DNA of 64,000 nucleotides from contig NZ_VOSS01000005.1 of NCBI RefSeq assembly GCF_007997035.1, positions 62,001-126,000 on the forward strand, written 5' to 3'. Every line of letters starts with the position of its first letter. The first letter of the stretch is position 1. A program made the position numbers and the translations under genes. The DNA is from Ralstonia sp. TCR112 (GTDB lineage: Bacteria > Pseudomonadota > Gammaproteobacteria > Burkholderiales > Burkholderiaceae). A model generated the notes under the pieces. It saw only the letters and a program-made list of their open reading frames with translations, was not told the DNA's origin and did not search any database. Positions 50,359 to 58,791 of this stretch are shown piece by piece.

Positions 50359-50384
50359 CGTGCGCAGCAATCAGCCTGCGCACG
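50359..50384. repeat. 9-bp inverted repeat next to C4-like copy 2
   Basis: CGTGCGCAG and CTGCGCACG with an 8-base spacer. A comparable GC hairpin (AGCCGCG/CGCGGCT) lies in the same relative place beside copy 1, near 44,310-44,335. Confidence 0.4.
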
Positions 50385-50498
50385 CTTGAAACGGCTGGTA
50401 ATCGCTGGCCCCGTTGAGCCTTGTCAACCTAGTCTGGCACCCCATGACTATGCTCCAGTGAAAGGCACGCGTGGGTGCGCAGGAAGGATGGATAGAGC

Positions 50499-50885
50499 AT
50501 GGAACGGCAAGACTTAGATGCCATTCGCTGCGCTGCGCATGGCGAACTCCGCACTGCGATCCTTGGGGTACTTCCAGAAAACGCGGTGTTGCGACTCGAA
50601 GAGGACTATCTATCAGAACTGTACGTTCACGCGTGGTGGCGGGTGGGCACCATTGATGGGCAGGAGGCAGTGAATTCGCTGTCCTTCTATCTCTCTTCGG
50701 CGATGTTGGCGACCTACCTGCAATTGCCACAGGCTGAACGCGCTGACCGATGTTCTCGGCTGAAAGCATGGGCAGCGTGGGCGCTCGATAGTGGCCCCCG
50801 TGTGAGTGACGGGGAGGAGGGGTTCGATATCAGTGTCGTCGTACCCCTAAACGTGTTCTGGCCAGATAGGACGTCTGCGATATGA
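50499..50885 (+). CDS. Hypothetical protein
   Basis: 128 aa (MERQDLDAIRCAAHGELRTAILGVLPENAVLRLEEDYL...). It is helical, with Trp- and Leu-rich segments and a more acidic C-terminus. No family recognised; the only rightward gene in this part of the arm apart from the Cys-rich gene at the end. Confidence 0.45.
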   Translation: MERQDLDAIRCAAHGELRTAILGVLPENAVLRLEEDYLSELYVHAWWRVGTIDGQEAVNSLSFYLSSAMLATYLQLPQAERADRCSRLKAWAAWALDSGPRVSDGEEGFDISVVVPLNVFWPDRTSAI

Positions 50886-51088
50886 ACAGTCCCAACGGGG
50901 GGACTGCTACCAAAGTTGCGCGGGTGCGGCACATCAGGCGCTCTGGTTGATTTGTTTCCTATACCCCAACTCGCTTTCGAGCCCTCGGTGGATCTGTCCG
51001 ACGACATCGGGCAAGGCGTCGAAGGGATGCGCGATTTCAGGTGGTACTGACATGCCATTGATTACTTCTGCCATGGCAATGTGCGTCG

Positions 51089-52024
51089 CTAACTTACCTT
51101 CGAGTGCGCGTAGAAAATCCGTGGCTTGTCATCCAAAATCGCGTCCACGGCATCGAGGTCGCGCGGCTCCGGGTTCAGCCACGCATCAAAGTTCTCCGGC
51201 TTGATCGGCACCGGGCAGCGGTCGTGCCCGGCCTCGGCAATCTCCGGCGGCGGGTCGTCGGTGATGATGGCGAACGACAGCAGATCCGTTTCGCCGGGCT
51301 TGGTCGCGCGCCAGTGTGACCACACGCAGGCAACGAGCAGCGTTTGCGGCGGGTCGGGGCGGAATTCGAGGATGACGTTTTTGCCGTCTGGCCCGGTCAC
51401 GTTCTCATAGAACGCATCGACCAGGACCAGGCCGTGTGTGTGGCCGTATTGGCCTTTCCAGAAGCCGCGCAGGTTGTCGCGGCGGGCGTTGTAGGTGCCG
51501 GGGTACTGTTCGTCGTAGAAGGCGGGCTTGCCGGCGGGGCGGCACTGGTAGCGCATCGGCTTGACGACGCGCCGGCCATTCTCCATGACCATCACGGGCG
51601 CGTACCAGCCGGGGTAGATGCGCGAGTCGCGTGGCTTCAGCTCGGTGCTCTTGAGTTCTTCGAGTTTGCCCTTCGCTGCCGCGATCTTGTTGGTGGCGAT
51701 GCGGATGTCTTCAGCGGCTTTCTTGGTGGCCTTGGCAGCGAGGGATTGCTGGGCTTTCTCCAGCCGTTCGGTCTGCTTGGCCAGCTCCTGCAGCAGCGCG
51801 ATCTCGTCTGCGGCCGTGCGCGCGCGGATGACCTCGGCGATTTTCTTTTCTTCGTCAGTCTCGGGCGATTCGAGGAAATGCGCGGTCATGGCCCTCGGGA
51901 CGTGCATCTTCGGGCTGGCGAAGTACTCCATCACCATCCGCGTGAAATCGTCGAGCGACATGATGGCGCCGTACTCGTGTACGAACCGTCGGTAGTCGGC
52001 TTCGATTTGGGCGGAGTAGCACAT
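51089..52024 (-). CDS. SRAP-domain protein (YedK/HMCES-like) with coiled-coil insertion
   Basis: 311 aa. MCYSAQ exposes the catalytic Cys2 after Met removal. NARRDNL and the AGHDRCPVPI histidine block are the other hallmarks. Such proteins cross-link to abasic sites in single-stranded DNA. Residues ~55-130 form a charged coiled coil (LLQELAKQTERLEKAQQSL...) absent from short family members. It follows two SOS-box-controlled genes on the same strand, separated by a terminator. Confidence 0.9.
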   Translation of the reverse strand: MCYSAQIEADYRRFVHEYGAIMSLDDFTRMVMEYFASPKMHVPRAMTAHFLESPETDEEKKIAEVIRARTAADEIALLQELAKQTERLEKAQQSLAAKATKKAAEDIRIATNKIAAAKGKLEELKSTELKPRDSRIYPGWYAPVMVMENGRRVVKPMRYQCRPAGKPAFYDEQYPGTYNARRDNLRGFWKGQYGHTHGLVLVDAFYENVTGPDGKNVILEFRPDPPQTLLVACVWSHWRATKPGETDLLSFAIITDDPPPEIAEAGHDRCPVPIKPENFDAWLNPEPRDLDAVDAILDDKPRIFYAHSKVS

Positions 52025-52348
52025 GGAGGCACCCTTGCAGTGGGGTGTCTGATGATACGGTGCGCGCCGCTGCGTTAGCGCGGCGGTATACCCTCATCGG
52101 CCCGAGCCGGTATGGGGAGGCACTGCGAAGGCCGTATCGATTCGCCAGCCCGCGTAAAACGTTTGCTGCGAACCAAAAAAAGCGCCCTGCACACGCGGGC
52201 GTGACGCTCCCCCTCAGATGAGCCGTCATAAAACGCAGGAGGCACCAGGTACGGGCCATAGAGCATCCTGCGTGCTTTGATTATCGGCGATGGGAGTAGG
52301 AATTAAACCACCAATAAGAGGGAGCTTCCGGCCCTGTATTTCAGGCAG
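52025..52348. other. Gap between SRAP gene and paralog pair
   Basis: It contains the minus-strand terminator at 52,175-52,202. A 63-codon leftward frame from 52,266 (MLYGPYLVPPAFYDG...) has an AGG just before its ATG but spans the terminator; I do not count it as a gene. A promoter for the SRAP gene may lie in the left half. Confidence 0.4.
52175..52202 (-). terminator. Intrinsic terminator after the paralog pair
   Basis: On the minus strand CGCCC and GGGCG pair around a 9-base loop and are followed by a C then seven T. Confidence 0.65.
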
Positions 52349-52642
52349 TTACCTCCGGTCGGCTGGCGGTCGCTCCGCTCTGATCTTGACGATCATCTCG
52401 GACAGCCAGCCCTCTTGTTGCAGCACAGCCCGCAGGGCCAAAAGCGCGGCGCCGAGCGGGTTGTCCGGGTAGACGAAATACTGCTCGGTTTCCAAGCGCC
52501 AGGCGTGGTAGCCGACGTTGTGGAGCGCGCGGATCTCCCAGAGGAGCCGCATGACGGTTTCGTTGTCGCGGTGGTCTTCGGCCAGCTTGTGCAGCTCGGC
52601 AAGGGTGAGCGCGGGAAAGCGCTCGCGGATGTATTTCGACAT
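52349..52642 (-). CDS. Small hypothetical protein, paralog of its upstream neighbour
   Basis: 97 aa from ATG 52642. RFPALTLAELHKLAEDHRDN...RLLWEIRALHNVGY aligns with YPALSTEQLTAIGDRYGHDP...RLVMEVQALRNLVF of the next gene. Both are helical. It lies 10 bases after the upstream gene, under the same LexA box. Function unknown. Confidence 0.7.
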   Translation of the reverse strand: MSKYIRERFPALTLAELHKLAEDHRDNETVMRLLWEIRALHNVGYHAWRLETEQYFVYPDNPLGAALLALRAVLQQEGWLSEMIVKIRAERPPADRR

Positions 52643-52652
52643 GGGCGCACCG

Positions 52653-52991
52653 TCACCATTTGCGAGCGTTGCGCATCGCCCGGCGGTCGTGAGGGGACGG
52701 CTCGGCCGGGCGGGACGCGCGGTATGCCTCAAGGCGCGCAACGTCCTCGTGGAACCATGTCTCGGCTGCGAGCTCTTCGTGCAGCGCCGCGACGGCAATG
52801 CCGAACGCGTCTGTTCGGCCGCCCGGGCCGGCCGCCACCGCGACCTGGTGCACGCGGAAGACGAGGTTGCGCAGGGCCTGCACTTCCATCACCAACCGCC
52901 GCACGACAGGGTCGTGGCCATAGCGGTCGCCGATGGCCGTCAGTTGCTCGGTGCTGAGCGCGGGGTATTCGATGCGGAGGGGGTAGGGCAT
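52653..52991 (-). CDS. Small hypothetical protein under a LexA box
   Basis: 112 aa from ATG 52991 (MPYPLRIEYPALSTEQLTAIG...). The N-terminal ~45 residues are paralogous to the gene downstream. The start lies eight bases from a near-consensus LexA box, so expression should rise on DNA damage. Helical; function unknown. Confidence 0.7.
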   Translation of the reverse strand: MPYPLRIEYPALSTEQLTAIGDRYGHDPVVRRLVMEVQALRNLVFRVHQVAVAAGPGGRTDAFGIAVAALHEELAAETWFHEDVARLEAYRASRPAEPSPHDRRAMRNARKW

Positions 52992-52999
52992 GGTACGAG

Positions 53000-53019
53000 T
53001 ACTGTATGTTTATACAGTA
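53000..53019. promoter_or_regulatory. LexA (SOS) box
   Basis: TACTGTATGTTTATACAGTA matches the CTGT-N8-ACAG consensus, with perfect CTGTAT/ATACAG half-sites. It lies just upstream of the leftward gene at 52,991. Confidence 0.88.
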
Positions 53020-53168
53020 TCGTAGGCCGGATGCTACGCGTCAACGTAGACAATGCAGACGTGAGCTACGCCGCACGTCATCGCATTGGTGGCGTAATAG
53101 CAAGACAGCGATAGCTGCACGCAGATTATTTACCGATCTAACCGGGCAAGTGCGCGACACTGTCGGAA

Positions 53169-53543
53169 TTGCTCGAGCATTTCCATCGGGATCATGACCT
53201 CCGCTTCCGAAACGCCGCAAAACCTCACAGGCGCCGCCTCCGGGTGCTTCCTGATCGCTTTATGGCGTGCGCGGAAGCGTGCGAGCGTTTGGCGAATTTG
53301 CCGAGCGTGTCAAAGGAGATCGCGGTCGCAGCGCTCGAATGTAGCCATGCGTGCTACTTGGCCGCCGCGTTGCGAGCGGAGGATGAAAGGCAGCTTGCAG
53401 GGCTCGTTTTTCGCGCGTGCATGGAGCGCTGTGTCTCGTTGGCCGTTGCATGTGCGCTTGTCACTGACGCCGCCACGTGTATAGCGCTGTGCCGGGAGTG
53501 CGAGGCGCTGTGCCGGGAACGATGTCGGCCGGACATGCGCTGA
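53169..53543 (+). CDS. Cys-rich four-helix-bundle-like protein (Csp/DUF326-like)
   Basis: Up to 124 aa from a TTG; ATG 53262 (MACAEACERLANL) is an alternative start. It has repeated C-x3-C spacings: ACAEAC, CSHAC, CMERC, CIALCRECEALCRERC. This resembles four-helix copper-storage or DUF326 proteins, in which Cys residues line the bundle. It is the last gene before the right core. Copper binding is inferred. Confidence 0.65.
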   Translation: MLEHFHRDHDLRFRNAAKPHRRRLRVLPDRFMACAEACERLANLPSVSKEIAVAALECSHACYLAAALRAEDERQLAGLVFRACMERCVSLAVACALVTDAATCIALCRECEALCRERCRPDMR

Positions 53544-53640
53544 CTCTCTCGGGCAGTGCGTTGGTGGTGCGCACCATGGCTTCCGTCCCGGCACCGCCAC
53601 GCTCGAATATCGGACTACCGCCCGCTTTTTCGGTGAAATC

Positions 53641-53662
53641 AGCGTAGCTCTTGGCGTAACTT
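53641..53662 (+). promoter_or_regulatory. Candidate right-arm integrase sites
   Basis: AGCGTAGCT and GGCGTAACTT resemble the GCGTAGCTTT repeats at 3226-3314 and lie 39-60 bp from the right core. Confidence 0.4.
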
Positions 53663-53700
53663 CGCTCGAAATCCCCTGCTCAGCAACAAGTAAGTACCCC

Positions 53701-53721
53701 TGCATCATTGGAGTGTGCTTG
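53701..53721. other. Right attachment core (attR)
   Basis: Nearly identical to 3065-3085. On the minus strand it encodes K-H-T-P-M-M-Q, continuing from the host start. Beyond it the frame enters phage sequence (GYLLVAEQGISSE...). Confidence 0.75.
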
Positions 53722-53777
53722 TCGAAGGGGCCGTATTTCGGGTCGATCTCCAGAACCGGAGCGGAGTGTTCAGCCAT
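53701..53777 (-). pseudogene. Orphaned original mutS 5' end
   Basis: From ATG 53777 the frame reads MAEHSAPVLEIDPKYGPFD and then KHTPMMQ, joining MutS homology at the core. Its composition is host-like. After the core it runs into unrelated phage sequence. It is read in the same direction as mutS at the left end. I infer this was the pre-integration start of mutS; its promoter should still lie upstream. Confidence 0.75.
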
Positions 53778-53792
53778 GAGTACCAATGCGCA

Positions 53793-53828
53793 GCGCGCGG
53801 CCCGATGTCATGCGATCAGGCCGCGCGC
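53793..53828. repeat. 10-bp inverted repeat upstream of the original mutS start
   Basis: GCGCGCGGCC and GGCCGCGCGC flank 16 bases. It lies between the lysR-type gene stop and the original mutS start. There is no T-run. It may be the end of the lysR transcript or a 5' hairpin of the old mutS mRNA. Confidence 0.5.
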
Positions 53829-53873
53829 GGAAGGTGTTGAATCGCGCAATTGTTGCATACCCGCGATGCTGCT

Positions 53874-54770
53874 TCACTGCTTATCGTCGGCGAGCCGGGC
53901 TTCCAGAAAGTCGAGAAAGCACGCAATCCGCGACGCCAGCTGCGTGTTGCGGTAGTACACCGCGTGAATTGACTGCAGTACCTCGACGGTGGCATCCGGC
54001 AGCACCTGCACAAGATCGCCGGCGCGGCGGTCTTCGGCGGTCATGAAGTCGGCCAGGCAGACGATGCCCGCGCCTTGCAGTGCGAGTTGGCGCAGGGTTT
54101 CACCGCTTGATGCCTTGAGCGTGGGCTCGATGCGCAGGCGGTCGCCGTGCGGGCCGCGCAGAGGCCAGAGATTCAGCGATTCCGGCTGCACGAAGCCGAG
54201 CAGGGCGTGCTTCTGCAGGTCATCCAGATGACGCGGCCGGCCGTGTGCTTTCAGATAGGCGGGGCTTGCCAGCACCCGTAGTCGCCGCGTGCCGAGCAGA
54301 CGCGCGCGCAGGGTGGAGTCGCGCAGCGTGCCGATGCGGATCGCCACGTCGGTGTCTTCTTCCAGCAGGTCGATGATCAGGTCGTTGGTGTTCAGTTCCA
54401 GCTCGATCTGCGGATACTGTGCGCGGAAGTCCGGCACCAGCGGCGCCACCACGTGCAGCATGAACGGCATGGCAGCGTTGACGCGCAGGCGGCCTGCTGG
54501 CTGCTGGCGGCGCAGGGCGATCTGCTCCTCGGCCTCGTCGACGGCGGCGAGGATGCTGCGCGCTTGCGCCAGGAACGTCGCACCCTCGTCGGTGAGGGAC
54601 AGGCGGCGCGTGGTGCGCGAGAGCAGGGTGGTGTCCAGCTTCTCTTCCAGGCGGCGCAGCGCCCGGCTCACACCCGACACGGTCTGGCCGAGTTGCTCCG
54701 CAGCGGCCGTGACGGAGCCCGTATCGACCACCGTGCGGAACGCGAGCAGTTCTTCGAGCGTGGTTTTCAT
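53874..54770 (-). CDS. LysR-family transcriptional regulator
   Basis: 298 aa. The N-terminal winged HTH reads LLAFRTVVDTGSVTAAAEQLGQTVSGVSRALRRLEEKL. A periplasmic-binding-protein-like effector domain follows (GRLRVNAAMPFMLHVVAPLVPDFRAQYPQIELEL...). It is transcribed toward the old mutS start and divergent from the first chemoreceptor gene. Ligand unknown. Confidence 0.95.
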   Translation of the reverse strand: MKTTLEELLAFRTVVDTGSVTAAAEQLGQTVSGVSRALRRLEEKLDTTLLSRTTRRLSLTDEGATFLAQARSILAAVDEAEEQIALRRQQPAGRLRVNAAMPFMLHVVAPLVPDFRAQYPQIELELNTNDLIIDLLEEDTDVAIRIGTLRDSTLRARLLGTRRLRVLASPAYLKAHGRPRHLDDLQKHALLGFVQPESLNLWPLRGPHGDRLRIEPTLKASSGETLRQLALQGAGIVCLADFMTAEDRRAGDLVQVLPDATVEVLQSIHAVYYRNTQLASRIACFLDFLEARLADDKQ

Positions 54771-55008
54771 CGCTGATTATCAATTTCAGATCAAAAGAAT
54801 TCTGCCCAATGTGGCGCGATTTGCAAAGATCGGCGGGCGCGGGCGTCGCCGTGGGAGCGTCGAAATGCCGCGCAGCGGCTCCTCGCGCGGGCAGGCGCCC
54901 TCAAGGTTGGCGCTCTGCCTGCCGATAGACCATCCGGACCCCTAAAACCATAGTGGAACCGCGTTTGCGCAAACGGCGCCTCGCGGCTCCGCATCCGGAG
55001 ACTCTGGA
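54771..55008. other. Divergent intergenic region, LysR / chemoreceptor
   Basis: No gene. It should carry both promoters; an A/T-rich patch (TTATCAATTTCAGATC) next to the LysR start is a possible regulator site. No ribosome site stronger than GGAG is needed at 55,009 (CCGGAGACTCTGGA). Confidence 0.4.
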
Positions 55009-56892
55009 ATGAGCAAGCTCAGCTTTCGCCAAAAGCTTTGGCTGCCGTTGGTCATCAGCCTTGTCGCGCTGACCTTGATCTCGGTATTCAACGCGTATCA
55101 GGCGCGCGAGATCCGCGTGGAGGAGCGCAAGAACAACCTCGTCAGCGTGACGACCATGGCCATGAACCTGGCCAAGCAGTACGACGACCTGACGAAGAAC
55201 GGTACGTTGACCAAAGACGCCGCGCAGAAGGAGGCGCTCGACCGCTTCAAGGCGCTGCGCTACGACAAGGATGGTTACTTCACCATCACGAGCTCCAACA
55301 ACGTGGTGGTGATGCACCCGATCAAGCCGGAATTCATCGGCAAGGACCAATCCGGCTTCAAGGATGCGCAAGGCAATGCGGTCTACATGGGCCTGACCAA
55401 CGCGGCCAAAGATCCCAAGGGCGGATTCACCAGCTACGTCTGGCCGAAGGTCGGCGGCACGGAACCGGTGCCCAAGACGGCTTTTGCAATGCGCTATGAG
55501 CCGTGGGACTGGGTCTTCTCGACCGGCGTCTACATGGACGACATCAATGCCGCATTCATGACTTCGCTGTACCAGACGGGCGGCCTGCTGGTGCTGGTGG
55601 GCGGTTTGCTGGTGTTGCTGGGCGGCATCGCGAACCGCGGCCTGCAGCGCACGCTCGGCGGGGACCCTGCCTACGCAGCCGATGTGGCCAATCGCATCGC
55701 CGGCGGCGACCTGACGGTCGAGATCGCCACGCGTGCCGATGACAACCACAGCCTGCTCTACGCCATGAGCCGCATGCGCGGCGCGCTGGTGCAGACCATC
55801 GGCCGCATCAAGGGCGCTTCGGAAACCATTGGCACCGCCACGCGCGAGATCGCCAGCGGCAACCTCGATCTGTCGTCGCGCACCGAGCAGCAGGCCAGCT
55901 CGCTCGAAGAAACGGCTTCGGCCATGGAGCAGCTGATGTCGACGGTGCAGCAGAATGCCGACAACGCCCAGCAGGCCAACCAACTGGCGGCGTCCGCCTC
56001 GGATGTGGCCGTGCGCGGCGGCGATGTGGTGACGCGCGTGGTGGAGACCATGGGCTCGATCAACGCGTCGTCACGCAAGATCGTCGACATCATCGGGGTG
56101 ATTGACGGCATTGCCTTCCAGACCAACATCCTCGCGCTGAATGCCGCCGTGGAAGCTGCCCGCGCCGGTGAGCAGGGCCGCGGCTTTGCCGTGGTGGCCG
56201 GTGAGGTGCGCAGCCTCGCGCAGCGCAGTGCCGCGGCCGCCAAGGAAATCAAGGCGCTTATTGACGATTCCGTCGTCAACGTGGATGCGGGCAGCGCGCT
56301 GGTGGAAGAGGCCGGCACGACGATGCGCGAAATCGTCGCGAGCGTGAAGCGCGTGACCGACATCGTCGGCGAGATTTCGTCGGCGAGCCAGGAACAGCGC
56401 TCGGGCATTGAAGAGGTGAGCCACGCCGTCACGCAGCTTGACGACGCTACGCAGCAGAACGCCGCGCTGGTGGAGCAGGCCGCCGCGGCCGCGCAATCGC
56501 TCGAAGAGCAGGCGGTGAGTCTCACGCAGGTGGTGGCGCAGTTCCGCCTCGATGCGCATGCGCTGCGTGCTCCCGCCATGGTGGCCAAGGTTGAAGCGGT
56601 GGTTGCGCCGGCCAAGCCTGTCGCGGTTGCAACGCCGGCTGCTCCGTCCGCCCCGGCAGCCGCCAAGGTTGAAGCGCCGCGCCGCGCGGCCGCCAAGCCG
56701 AGCACCGAGGCCACCAAGCCCCGGTTGACGTCGCGCAAGCCGCCTGTACTGCGCAAGGCTGCTGCAACGCCGGCTGACCGAATCGAAAAAGTCGAGAAGA
56801 GCCCGTCTGCACCTGCTGCCATCCCTGCGAGCCTCGCCAAAGCGAAGCCCCTGGTGGCCGCCGGAGACGACGGTGACTGGGAAACCTTCTGA
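55009..56892 (+). CDS. Methyl-accepting chemotaxis protein with sCache-type sensor
   Basis: 627 aa. TM1 is at about 10-30, followed by a periplasmic sCache_2-like domain ([19 protein letters not shown] ... [14 protein letters not shown]). TM2 is near 190-210, then HAMP. The signalling tip is [22 protein letters not shown]. It ends in DWETF, a CheR/CheB tether pentapeptide. An Ala/Pro/Lys linker precedes it. Senses a small molecule, probably a carboxylate; the ligand is not known. Confidence 0.95.
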   Translation: MSKLSFRQKLWLPLVISLVALTLISVFNAYQAREIRVEERKNNLVSVTTMAMNLAKQYDDLTKNGTLTKDAAQKEALDRFKALRYDKDGYFTITSSNNVVVMHPIKPEFIGKDQSGFKDAQGNAVYMGLTNAAKDPKGGFTSYVWPKVGGTEPVPKTAFAMRYEPWDWVFSTGVYMDDINAAFMTSLYQTGGLLVLVGGLLVLLGGIANRGLQRTLGGDPAYAADVANRIAGGDLTVEIATRADDNHSLLYAMSRMRGALVQTIGRIKGASETIGTATREIASGNLDLSSRTEQQASSLEETASAMEQLMSTVQQNADNAQQANQLAASASDVAVRGGDVVTRVVETMGSINASSRKIVDIIGVIDGIAFQTNILALNAAVEAARAGEQGRGFAVVAGEVRSLAQRSAAAAKEIKALIDDSVVNVDAGSALVEEAGTTMREIVASVKRVTDIVGEISSASQEQRSGIEEVSHAVTQLDDATQQNAALVEQAAAAAQSLEEQAVSLTQVVAQFRLDAHALRAPAMVAKVEAVVAPAKPVAVATPAAPSAPAAAKVEAPRRAAAKPSTEATKPRLTSRKPPVLRKAAATPADRIEKVEKSPSAPAAIPASLAKAKPLVAAGDDGDWETF

Positions 56893-56961
56893 CCTGCAAT
56901 TGACCTTCCCTCGTTGACCTCGCGCACGCAATCGCGTGCCTGCCCGGATCCCGGAGAAAAG

Positions 56962-58779
56962 ATGGACCGCATTTTGAAGAACACCAGCGTGCGCGCTGGC
57001 CTGCTTGCGATTCTGATCACCTTTGCATCGATGATCGTCGTCGGGGCGGTGGTGGGTGTGCTGGCCCTTCGCACCACCAACACGGCTACCGAGCGCGTGC
57101 ATGAGATTTCCGACCGCAGCATGCTGTTGAACGACGCGTACAAGGACATGCAGCGGGCGCGCACCGGCATGTCGCGCCTGTACAGCGTCCTGCGGGAGAA
57201 CATGGATGACGCTGCCAAGACGGCGGCGCTCGCCAGCTCGGACAAAGGCCTGAAGAAGGCAATCGAACAGGTGGAAGCCTTCAAGAATGCGCCACGCATC
57301 GAAGGTGTAGACGAGTCGCTGCGCCAGGCGATCGTCCAGGCCGCACAGACGCACATCGAAGCCGTGCAGCGCGCCCTGGCGGCTTTGCGCGCCGGTGATG
57401 CCGCAGCCTATGCCCCGATCAATTACAAAGATGTGACCGATACCGGTGCGGCGTGGTCGGTGCAGATCGAGAATTTCCAACAGCTCGTGAAGAAGCTTGC
57501 CAAGGACGAGGCCGACAACGGCCGCGCGCGCTATGAAACGATTCTGAAGTTCGTGGCGCTTGGTATTGCGATGGCGCTGGCGTTGATCGTGGCGGTGTTC
57601 TACGGGCTCAAGGCCTTCGTGATCACGCCGCTCAACGAAGCCGTGACCGTGCTGAGCCGCGTGGCTGAAGGCGATCTGGCGGTGCACGTCAAAACGGGCG
57701 GCCGCAATGAGCTGGGCCGCTTGCTGGCTGCCGTGGCCCGCATGCGCGAAAGCCTGGTCAACACCGTGCGCCAGGTACGCCACAGCTCCGATTCGGTCAA
57801 CACCGGCGCGCACGAGATCGCCAGCGGCAACCTCGATCTGTCGACGCGTACGGAGCAGCAGTCTGCCTCGCTGGAAAAGACCGCCGCGAGCATGGAGCAG
57901 ATGACCTCCACCGTGACCAACAATTCGGAGAATGCCCGTCAGGCCAGCGCGCTGGCGTCGAATGCGGCGGACCTCGCTTCGCGCGGCGGCGACGTGGTGC
58001 GCGGCGTGGTGGCCACCATGGACGACATCAGCGCGGGCTCCCGCAAGATGGCCGACATCATTGGCGTGATTGACGGCATTGCCTTCCAGACCAACATCTT
58101 GGCGCTCAACGCTGCCGTGGAAGCCGCCCGCGCCGGTGAGCAGGGCCGCGGCTTTGCCGTGGTGGCTGGTGAAGTGCGCGCGCTCGCGCAGCGCAGCGCT
58201 GCCGCCGCCAAGGAAATCAAGACGCTGATCGACGATTCGGTGTCGCGCGTGCAAGCGGGCCACACGCAGGTTGCGCAGGCCGGCGAGACCATCAACGAGA
58301 CGGTGGAGGCCGTGCGTCGCGTCGCCAATATCGTTGAGGACATTGCTTCCGCCTCGGCCGAGCAGACGCAAGGCATCCTGCAGATCGGTCAGGCCGTGAC
58401 AGAAATGGAGCAGGTGACGCAGCAGAACGCAGCGCTGGTCGAACAGGCCGCTGCCGCCGCGCAGTCGCTTGAAGAACAGGCGCAGAACCTCACGCAGGTG
58501 GTGTCGCAGTTCCGGCTGGATGGGGCAGAGATTGCCGCAATGGCCGCGACGAAACCCCAGAAGGTTGCAAAGCCTGAAGCCAAGGCCGCTGCAAAGCCGG
58601 TCAGCACGGTCAAGCCCGCGCGAACCGCGCTGCGCAAGCGTGAGCCAAAGATGGCAGCTGAGCCGGTGGCTTCTGTGCCGGCAGCACCCGCCGCTGCCGT
58701 TTCTGCCGCTGCTCCGGCTCGCAAGCAACCGCTGGCTGTGGCCGGCGGCGGTTCCGACGCCGATTGGGAAACCTTCTGA
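56962..58779 (+). CDS. Methyl-accepting chemotaxis protein with four-helix-bundle sensor
   Basis: 605 aa from ATG 56962 with CCGGAGAAAAG before it. TM1 (LLAILITFASMIVVGAVVGVLAL), then a 4HB_MCP-type domain (SDRSMLLNDAYKDMQRARTGMSRLY). TM2 near 190-215 (ILKFVALGIAMALALIVAVFYGL), HAMP, and a signalling domain almost identical to the upstream receptor. It also ends in DWETF. Tandem duplication with replaced sensor is likely. Confidence 0.95.
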   Translation: MDRILKNTSVRAGLLAILITFASMIVVGAVVGVLALRTTNTATERVHEISDRSMLLNDAYKDMQRARTGMSRLYSVLRENMDDAAKTAALASSDKGLKKAIEQVEAFKNAPRIEGVDESLRQAIVQAAQTHIEAVQRALAALRAGDAAAYAPINYKDVTDTGAAWSVQIENFQQLVKKLAKDEADNGRARYETILKFVALGIAMALALIVAVFYGLKAFVITPLNEAVTVLSRVAEGDLAVHVKTGGRNELGRLLAAVARMRESLVNTVRQVRHSSDSVNTGAHEIASGNLDLSTRTEQQSASLEKTAASMEQMTSTVTNNSENARQASALASNAADLASRGGDVVRGVVATMDDISAGSRKMADIIGVIDGIAFQTNILALNAAVEAARAGEQGRGFAVVAGEVRALAQRSAAAAKEIKTLIDDSVSRVQAGHTQVAQAGETINETVEAVRRVANIVEDIASASAEQTQGILQIGQAVTEMEQVTQQNAALVEQAAAAAQSLEEQAQNLTQVVSQFRLDGAEIAAMAATKPQKVAKPEAKAAAKPVSTVKPARTALRKREPKMAAEPVASVPAAPAAAVSAAAPARKQPLAVAGGGSDADWETF

Positions 58780-58791
58780 TCGGTCGGGAAC

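Larger units (their letters stand above)
3065..53721. mobile_element. Prophage (lambda-type head, P2-type contractile tail) integrated in mutS
   Basis: The element is bounded by near-identical 21-bp cores in mutS coding sequence. It starts with an integrase beside the left core. It contains regulatory, replication, packaging, head, tail and lysis modules in order, plus two cargo arms. All expected structural genes for a contractile-tailed phage are open, so it may be inducible. The minus-strand MutS body lies at the left end and the orphan MutS start at the right end, in compatible orientation. Excision between the cores would restore one continuous mutS. Confidence 0.93.

Noticed and set aside
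50886-51088. Possible readthrough extension of the gene ending at 50,885
   Set aside because: About 54 codons stay open after the stop, but no family pattern or restart site supports coding.
56071-58728. Very long minus-strand open frame (885 codons) opposite the chemoreceptors
   Set aside because: Its composition is a mirror of the receptor codons; no family motifs, and the plus-strand genes are certain.
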